8,394 nucleotides of DNA. It comes from an uncultured Clostridia bacterium (GTDB taxonomy: Bacteria; Bacillota; Clostridia; Saccharofermentanales; Fastidiosipilaceae). A program made the position numbers and the translations under genes. Positions 1-4,444 of the stretch are shown here, piece after piece; position 1 is the first letter of the stretch; each line of letters opens with the position of its first letter. The stretch is from assembly GCA_947253135.1 (NCBI GenBank), contig CAMXYS010000068.1, forward strand, positions 1 to 8,394. The letters run 5' to 3'. Below the pieces are notes generated by a model that did no database searches, was not told where the DNA came from, and saw only the letters and a list, made by a program, of their open reading frames with translations.

Positions 1-38
1 GGACGTCTCGTGGGCTCGGAGATGTGTATAAGAGACAG
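1..38 (+). other. Nextera sequencing adapter remnant (non-genomic)
   Basis: Positions 20-38 are exactly AGATGTGTATAAGAGACAG, the 19-bp Tn5 mosaic end used in Nextera library preparation. Positions 5-19 are GTCTCGTGGGCTCGG, which directly precedes it in the read-2 adapter. The full 34-base adapter is therefore intact at 5-38. The four bases at 1-4 sit where the end of the i7 index would lie, but I cannot assign them. This is a library artefact left at a contig end, not a transposon in the organism. Genomic sequence starts at about 39. Confidence 0.97.
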
Positions 39-128
39 GTTTACAGCCGTGTTATGATCTAAAAGGCTATCTTTTAAATTACCGGTCGAAATTTACGCCC
101 CTCCGGTGGACAGGAAATAAATACACGA
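39..128 (+). other. Leader region upstream of the pseudouridine synthase gene
   Basis: This is about 90 bp of genomic sequence between the adapter and the first start codon. In the frame of the downstream gene a TAA stop lies at 75-77, with no ATG, GTG or TTG between it and 129, which fixes the start at 129. A TATGAT hexamer at 53-58 resembles a -10 box, but its -35 position would fall inside the adapter, so a promoter cannot be judged. The only ribosome-binding-like motif is AGGA at 112-115, 13 bases from the ATG, which is weak and far. An in-frame run from 39 ends in TAA at 60-62 and could be the last codons of a lost upstream gene, but it is too short to support. Confidence 0.4.
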
Positions 129-1148
129 ATGATTTTAAAACATGTAGTAACAGCAGAAGAAGACGGACTCCAAGCAGGCCTAATCCTAAAAAAGGTCTTT
201 CAAATTTCCCGTCAACTCAACAAGAAAATCCGCCACGAAGGAAGTTTGACTCGGTCCGGTCAACCGGCCCGCATGGTCGACCCTTGCCGCAAAGGCGACT
301 TGCTGGAAGCCTGCTATACCGCCCCCGGCGAAATGCCGCCCGGCCTTCGTTTAAAATCGAGAGATGACATTTTGATCCTTTATGAAGACGACCATTTAAT
401 TGTGGCTGATAAACCGGCGCCACTGTTGACCCACCCCGCCTACAAAGGACAAGAAGACAGCCTGATCACCCTTTTGGGCGGGCACTATAACCTTCACCCG
501 GTCAGCCGCTTAGACCGGCAGACCTCCGGCTTGGTCCTCTTGGCTAAAAACGGCTTTATCCACGACCGGTTGAGCCGGACTGACATAGTCAAGATTTACT
601 GTGGATTTGTATACGGCCTGCCCCAGCCTGCCGCAGGAAGTTTCACCCAGCCCATCCGGCGCCGGGTTGACAGCATTATATTAAGAGAAACAACTTCCGC
701 CAAAGATCCGGCAGGCCAGCCGGCCAAAACCGATTACAAGGTGGCTTGTAGCTATACTGTAAAACTTGAAGAAAGAGCGGTCAGCAAGCTTTATTTTCGC
801 TTATGGACCGGGCGTACCCACCAGATCCGTGTGCACTGTCAAGCGGCCGGCCACCCCTTGCTGGGAGACGGGCTGTATGGCTTTGGCGACCGGATCAGCA
901 GCAAAACACCCTCTCCCTCAGCAAATAGTCGGTCTTTCCAAGACAGGGCTGCCGGAGAGGCCGGCCCCATAAAAACAGCCGTCATCGAAGCCTGTGAAAG
1001 CCTGATCAGCCGCCAAGCTCTCCATGCCTGTAAGCTTGCCTTTCAACACCCCTTAACCGGTCAACTACTTGAAGTAGAATCAGCTTTAAGGTCGGATTTA
1101 TTCAATCTGGAAAAGAAATTGGCCAGTCAGACGAAAACTCTGCAATAA
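129..1148 (+). CDS. RluA-family rRNA/tRNA pseudouridine synthase
   Basis: A 339-residue protein expected to isomerise specific uridines to pseudouridine in rRNA or tRNA, in the cytoplasm. Residues about 12-60 resemble an S4-like RNA-binding domain. The catalytic domain follows with the family signature HPVSRLDRQTSGLVLLAKN at 123-141; D129 in RLD is the expected catalytic aspartate. The second family motif, GRTHQIRVH, is at 228-236. The C-terminal strand RQALHA...F.HP.TG (295-311) is also typical. Between GLYG (248-251) and RQALHA lies about 40 residues of Ser/Ala-rich sequence where most relatives have a short loop. The ATG at 129 is the only sensible start, although its ribosome-binding site is weak. 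The gene is convergent with recN and outside the minus-strand operon. Family assignment is secure. Which member (RluA, RluC, RluD or a Bacillota paralogue) and which target uridine cannot be decided, so no symbol is given. Confidence 0.93.
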   Translation: MILKHVVTAEEDGLQAGLILKKVFQISRQLNKKIRHEGSLTRSGQPARMVDPCRKGDLLEACYTAPGEMPPGLRLKSRDDILILYEDDHLIVADKPAPLLTHPAYKGQEDSLITLLGGHYNLHPVSRLDRQTSGLVLLAKNGFIHDRLSRTDIVKIYCGFVYGLPQPAAGSFTQPIRRRVDSIILRETTSAKDPAGQPAKTDYKVACSYTVKLEERAVSKLYFRLWTGRTHQIRVHCQAAGHPLLGDGLYGFGDRISSKTPSPSANSRSFQDRAAGEAGPIKTAVIEACESLISRQALHACKLAFQHPLTGQLLEVESALRSDLFNLEKKLASQTKTLQ

Positions 1149-1240
1149 GGCGCGGGCAAGCATTGCATCACGGGCACCCTCTTCCTTTGTACCGCTTCCT
1201 TTGCACCCTCTATCTTCGCACCGCCACTTGAGAGGCTGAA
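1149..1240. other. Convergent intergenic gap, no clear terminator
   Basis: These 92 bp separate the 3' ends of the pseudouridine synthase gene and recN, which converge here. A bidirectional terminator would be expected. I could not find a GC-rich stem followed by a T-run on either strand. The only structure seen is the degenerate tandem repeat at 1175-1225. Transcription may end by another mechanism, or the transcripts may overlap. Confidence 0.5.
1175..1225. repeat. Degenerate ~15-bp tandem repeat in the convergent gap
   Basis: On the plus strand three imperfect units follow one another: CACCCTCTTCCTTTG (1175-1189), TACCGCTTCCTTTG (1190-1203) and CACCCTCTATCTTCG (1204-1218), then a partial unit CACCGCC (1219-1225). 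The strand is strongly pyrimidine-rich, so the recN-sense strand is purine-rich. It could be slippage-derived junk or a binding site; nothing assigns a function. Confidence 0.55.
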
Positions 1241-2920
1241 TTAACTGAGCTCAGCCCCCTCTTGCAGCAGGGCCTCTGCCAGTTGCCGAGAGGCTTCCGG
1301 CGCATTGTCGCCCGACAGCAAGCGGGCCACTTCCGCTACCCGGCCGCCTGCTTCCAACTCTTCGATTTCAGTCTCCGTCCGGCCGTCCACCGGCTTTTTT
1401 TCAATTAAATAATGCCGGTCGGCCAAGGCTGCGATCTGAGCCGTGTGAGTGACACAAAAGACCTGGGTCAACCGGCCCAAGCCGGCTAACTTACGGCCCA
1501 CCAATTCCGAGGTCCGGCCACTGATACCGGCGTCAACTTCATCAAAGACGAGCACCGGTGTGCGGTCGGCCCTGGCCAAAATAATCTTGATCGCCAACAT
1601 AATTCTGGCGGCTTCCCCACCCGATGCAATTTGCGCCAAGGGCTTTAAGGGTTCACCGGTATTGGTCGACGCCAAAAACTCCATTTTGTCGAGACCTGCG
1701 GCAGAGACTTTAGCAGGCTCACAGGAAACCGCAAAGGTAACACCGGCCATTCCGAGTTCTTGCAATTCTCGGCCGATGGCTGCCGCTAATTCTTCACCGG
1801 CTTTTTGACGCACAACAGTTAAGTCTGTGCCCGTGCGCTTTAATTCCTTCTTGGCCAAGCTGAGCTGCTTGGTCAAGTCTGCTAACTTGGCCTCACTGTT
1901 TTCCAGCTCATGCAGTCTGGCCTCCGCCTCAGCGGCGAAAGCCAAAACTGCCTCTTCATCCTCGCCGTATTTTCTTTGCAGGTTATAAATTTGATCCAAA
2001 CGCCGGTCAATTTTGCCCAGTTTGTCCGGGTCCGCCTCTGCCAATGCCAGCAACCCATCGACCTCGCCTGTGGCATCATTTAAGAGGTCTTGACAGGTCA
2101 ACAGCGTATCATAGAGGTCAGCTGCTCCCGGTAGGTCCTCCTTCAGGTCCCCCAGCAGAGTTGCCGCCCGACCGGCCCGGTCAGCTGCTCCGTCCTCCTC
2201 ATCGCTGCCCCCCAAAAGATACAAGGCCTCCTCTAAACTGGCCCTTATTGTTTCTGCTTGGGCTAAGAATGAACGCTGTCGATTGAGGCGTTTAACTTCT
2301 CCCACCTGCAAATCCAAAGCCCGAATTTCAGCCACTTGATAACGCAGTAATTCCAGCTCACGGTTGCGCTCCGCCGGGGTCAAGCCGAAGCCGGAAAGCT
2401 GTTTTTTGAGGTCGAGAAAGTGCTGCCAGGACCGGGTCCAAAGAGCCTTGACCGGGTCGATTTCGGCGGCGGCGAAGCGGTCTAAAAGCTCTAAGTGTGT
2501 GGCCGCATTAAAAAGTTGCTGATTTTTATTTTGACCATGGATATCAGCTAAGCGGTGGCCGAACAGGGTAAAAACCGTCAGTGGCACCAGACGGCCGTTC
2601 AGCCGGCAGCGCGTCCTCCCTCCGGCCTCAATCTCCCGCGACAAAATCAGCAACTCTTCTTCCCCCAAGCCGTATTCAGCCAACAAAGCAGGGTCGAAAA
2701 GCGATTTGTATTCGTCAAATACAGCTTCAACCACCGCCTTGTCTGACCCGGTTCGCACCAACTCCTTGCTGACCCGGCCGCCGGTTATAGCGCTGATGGC
2801 TCCGATCAAAAGAGACTTGCCGGCCCCCGTTTCACCGGTGACCACTGAAAATCCTCGACCGGCCTCAATTACGGCATGACGGATCAAGGCAAAATTATTA
2901 ATTTCTATGCGGATCAACAT
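1241..2920 (-). CDS. recN: DNA repair protein RecN
   Basis: A 559-residue SMC-like ATPase that acts early in recombinational repair of DNA double-strand breaks. The N-terminal half-ATPase has a Walker A GETGAGKS at residues 29-36 and the HGQ motif at 128-130 (HGQNKNQQLF here). The middle, about 160-380, is charged, Leu/Glu/Ala-rich and coiled-coil-like, and contains the RecN-typical IDRRLDQIYNLQRKYG at 304-319. The C-terminal half has the ABC signature SGGEAARIML (from 433), Walker B VLVFDEVDAGISG (FDE at 459-461) and the switch histidine in CVTHTAQIAALAD (VTH 490-492). Length matches the family. The frame opens further upstream at 2947, but the ATG at 2920 is preferred because AGGTGA lies seven bases before it and MLIRIEINNFALI is how RecN proteins begin. 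It is last in the operon, 60 bp after argR, with a strong inverted repeat in between. Confidence 0.96.
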   Translation of the reverse strand: MLIRIEINNFALIRHAVIEAGRGFSVVTGETGAGKSLLIGAISAITGGRVSKELVRTGSDKAVVEAVFDEYKSLFDPALLAEYGLGEEELLILSREIEAGGRTRCRLNGRLVPLTVFTLFGHRLADIHGQNKNQQLFNAATHLELLDRFAAAEIDPVKALWTRSWQHFLDLKKQLSGFGLTPAERNRELELLRYQVAEIRALDLQVGEVKRLNRQRSFLAQAETIRASLEEALYLLGGSDEEDGAADRAGRAATLLGDLKEDLPGAADLYDTLLTCQDLLNDATGEVDGLLALAEADPDKLGKIDRRLDQIYNLQRKYGEDEEAVLAFAAEAEARLHELENSEAKLADLTKQLSLAKKELKRTGTDLTVVRQKAGEELAAAIGRELQELGMAGVTFAVSCEPAKVSAAGLDKMEFLASTNTGEPLKPLAQIASGGEAARIMLAIKIILARADRTPVLVFDEVDAGISGRTSELVGRKLAGLGRLTQVFCVTHTAQIAALADRHYLIEKKPVDGRTETEIEELEAGGRVAEVARLLSGDNAPEASRQLAEALLQEGAELS

Positions 2921-2927
2921 CTGCTGC

Positions 2928-2933
2928 TCACCT
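2928..2933 (-). promoter_or_regulatory. Ribosome-binding site deciding the recN start
   Basis: On the minus strand AGGTGA (within AAAAGGTGA) ends seven bases before the ATG at 2920. No comparable motif serves the upstream in-frame start at 2947, so this site supports the shorter protein. Confidence 0.75.
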
Positions 2934-2953
2934 TTTCTATTGGCCAAAAGGGA

Positions 2954-2984
2954 TTGATCAGACCTGCTGCAGCAGGTTGATCAA
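2954..2984 (-). repeat. 31-bp inverted repeat between argR and recN (hairpin)
   Basis: The plus strand carries TTGATCA (2954-2960), one unpaired G (2961), the perfect 16-bp palindrome ACCTGCTGCAGCAGGT (2962-2977), then TGATCAA (2978-2984). Folded as RNA it gives about 13 base pairs around a four-base TGCA loop with one bulged base. The argR stop codon (2983-2981) lies inside one arm. In the direction of transcription the stem is followed by TCCCTTTTGG, a poor T-tract, so it is not a textbook intrinsic terminator. Possible roles are partial attenuation of recN, an RNA processing or stabilising hairpin, or a protein-binding palindrome. The structure is plain; the function is inference. Confidence 0.8.
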
Positions 2985-3463
2985 GGGCGTCTGTGCTCGG
3001 CTAGAAGTCCGGCGAAACGCTCGGTGAGCAAGGCGGCTAATTCCGGAGTACCGGCCACAATAAAAATAGTGTCATCTCCGGCTACACAGCCCAGAACACC
3101 ACTGTAGTCCAAGGCGTCGACGGCGCTGGCACCGGCCTGGGCCATGCCCGGCATTGTTTTCATCACGATCATGTGACCGGCCACATTCACTCCTGTCACA
3201 GCGTCGGCAAAGATTTTGATCAGGCGGTTAAAACGTTGGTCTTCGTCTGACCCCAAGGCCACGTAGCGTTGTTTGCCGGTGCCGGGCTCCTTCATCTTAA
3301 CGATATTCAATGTTTTAATATCGCGTGAGACTGTGGCCTGAGTAACATCCATTTGCTCCTTGCGCAACAGGTCAACTAGCTCCCCTTGCGTGCTGATCCG
3401 CTGCTGTTCAATCAGTGCCAAAATGCGGCGGTGGCGTTCCTTGCGGTCCGGTTTATACATCAT
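2981..3463 (-). CDS. argR: Arginine repressor ArgR/AhrC
   Basis: A 160-residue hexameric regulator that, with L-arginine bound, represses arginine biosynthesis genes and in Bacillota activates arginine catabolism. The winged-helix DNA-binding domain spans about residues 7-70, with the recognition-helix motif TQATVSRDIKTL (Ser-Arg at 46-47). The C-terminal oligomerisation and arginine-binding domain follows at about 80-155. It contains GVLGCVAGDDTIFIV, with the conserved GDD at 129-131 whose aspartates contact arginine in known structures. The frame extends to a TTG at 3472, but that codon abuts the GGAGG ribosome-binding site. The ATG at 3463, nine bases beyond GGAGG, is the likely start, giving an 11-bp overlap with the end of nadK and suggesting coupled translation. 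No convincing ARG box was found in the window, so autoregulation cannot be claimed. The neighbourhood nadK-argR-recN is typical of Clostridia. Confidence 0.96.
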   Translation of the reverse strand: MMYKPDRKERHRRILALIEQQRISTQGELVDLLRKEQMDVTQATVSRDIKTLNIVKMKEPGTGKQRYVALGSDEDQRFNRLIKIFADAVTGVNVAGHMIVMKTMPGMAQAGASAVDALDYSGVLGCVAGDDTIFIVAGTPELAALLTERFAGLLAEHRRP

Positions 3464-4394
3464 GCTGGTCAACCTCCGTATTTTTAATAAAACCGCGGCC
3501 GTGAATTTTTTCCGGCAAGTCGCGGAAAAAGGGTGTGCGGTATATTTTAGGTACTCTGAGTGGCTCGCGGTTGCGGCTGATTAAAACTGTATCGGTAGCC
3601 TCTAAAAGTAATTCATGGCGGCCGTCGATACTGACAACCGGTTCATATGGATAATATCGCATTTTTAATTCCACGGATGTCTCCGGGGCGATCACATAGC
3701 TGCGGTTATGCAGGGTATGAGGACAAATCGGTGTGATTAACATCAGGTCCAGGTTCGGTTGAACAATTGGTCCACCTGCGGCCATGGAATAGCCAGTCGA
3801 ACCGGTTGGGGTGGAGACCATCAGGCCGTCGCTGGGGATTACCTCGGTAAAGCAACCATCTAACCACAACTCAATCGGCAGTAGCCTTTGCGCAGAGCCG
3901 CGGGATAGAACCGTCTCATTGAGGGCAAAGAGTTCTTCTAATTTTTGTCCCTGCCGATCGGCCACAACAATGGACAAGACCGTGCGCTCTTCGACCCGGT
4001 AACGGCCGGAAATTAAACGCTCCAAGCCATCTTCCAGGGCAGGCAGTCTGACTTCCGCCAAAAAGCCCAGGCTGCCCAGATTGACTCCTGCCACCGGTAT
4101 ATTCAGGGGATAACCTAGGTGAACCGCCTGCAAAAAGGTGCCGTCACCGCCAAAACTGATGAGCAGATCACAGTCAGCCAGAGCAGTTCTGCAGTCAGCA
4201 TCCCATCGGTCGATTTGATTCGAACCGGCGGAACTCCCCGCTTTCAAAGGCAAAGTGCGATCGAAAGCAACCGTATCCGGCAGCAGTAAAACGCCCTCGA
4301 CGCCCCAACTCTTAAGTAGCGCCTCCGCCCGTTTCACAGTTTCAAAGCGAGGATCTTTATATGGGTTACTCAATAAACCAACTCGTTTGTGCAT
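3453..4394 (-). CDS. nadK: NAD kinase
   Basis: A 313-residue cytoplasmic enzyme (ATP-NAD or polyphosphate-NAD kinase) that phosphorylates the 2'-OH of the NAD adenosine ribose to make NADP. The diagnostic GGDGT is at residues 82-86, with the catalytic aspartate in the middle, followed by GVNLGSLGFL. The NE motif (159-160) contacts NAD. The second NAD-binding motif is PSDGLMVSTPTGSTGYSMAAGGPI, starting near residue 187. The protein is somewhat longer than many Bacillota NadK (about 270-290). The extra residues seem to lie in a Ser/Gly-rich stretch near 50-62 and in the C-terminal tail after about 285. A GTG at 4409 also opens the frame, but it falls in a GC-rich palindrome. The ATG at 4394 has GGAG five bases upstream and starts the usual MHKRVGLLSNPYK-type N-terminus. 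It follows dxs by 50 bp and overlaps argR by 11 bp. Confidence 0.96.
   Translation of the reverse strand: MHKRVGLLSNPYKDPRFETVKRAEALLKSWGVEGVLLLPDTVAFDRTLPLKAGSSAGSNQIDRWDADCRTALADCDLLISFGGDGTFLQAVHLGYPLNIPVAGVNLGSLGFLAEVRLPALEDGLERLISGRYRVEERTVLSIVVADRQGQKLEELFALNETVLSRGSAQRLLPIELWLDGCFTEVIPSDGLMVSTPTGSTGYSMAAGGPIVQPNLDLMLITPICPHTLHNRSYVIAPETSVELKMRYYPYEPVVSIDGRHELLLEATDTVLISRNREPLRVPKIYRTPFFRDLPEKIHGRGFIKNTEVDQHDV
3473..3477 (-). promoter_or_regulatory. Ribosome-binding site deciding the argR start
   Basis: GGAGG on the minus strand lies directly against the in-frame TTG at 3472 but nine bases before the ATG at 3463. This spacing rules out the TTG and favours the ATG. The site lies inside the last codons of nadK. 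Confidence 0.8.
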
Positions 4395-4399
4395 GCCTT

Positions 4400-4403
4400 C
4401 TCC
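4400..4403 (-). promoter_or_regulatory. Ribosome-binding site deciding the nadK start
   Basis: GGAG (in GGAGAAGG) lies five bases before the ATG at 4394 on the minus strand. The alternative in-frame GTG at 4409 has no clear Shine-Dalgarno motif and touches the GC-rich palindrome, so the ATG is preferred. Confidence 0.6.
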
Positions 4404-4408
4404 ATCCA

Positions 4409-4423
4409 CCGGCCGGGGGCCGG
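4409..4423. repeat. GC-rich palindrome in the dxs-nadK gap
   Basis: CCGGCC (4409-4414) and GGCCGG (4418-4423) are separated by three bases and can form a six-pair, all-G/C stem. No T-run follows on either strand, so it is not a standard terminator. It sits just upstream of the nadK ribosome-binding site and could affect translation of nadK or mark a deletion junction; both are inference. Confidence 0.6.
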
Positions 4424-4444
4424 ATACTTGTGCTAATGCTAACC

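Noticed and set aside
20..38. Tn5 transposon end as evidence of a mobile element
   Set aside because: It is the synthetic mosaic end within a complete Nextera adapter, with no transposase gene nearby.
40..58. TTTACA ... TATGAT as a sigma-70-like promoter for the pseudouridine synthase gene
   Set aside because: The spacing is only 7 bases. With a normal 17-base spacing the -35 box would be in adapter sequence, so no promoter can be called.
61..75. AAAAG/CTTTT hairpin as a terminator
   Set aside because: The stem is only five weak pairs with no T-run after it.
1449..1808. Open frame of 119 codons on the plus strand inside recN
   Set aside because: It lies antisense to the well-supported recN coding region, has no ribosome-binding site or recognisable family features, and is explained as a shadow of codon bias.
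3478..3493. AT-rich near-palindrome just upstream of argR as an ARG box
   Set aside because: It resembles the AT-rich centre of ARG boxes but lacks the TGAAT/ATTCA-type arms, and it lies within the nadK coding region; autoregulation is not supported.
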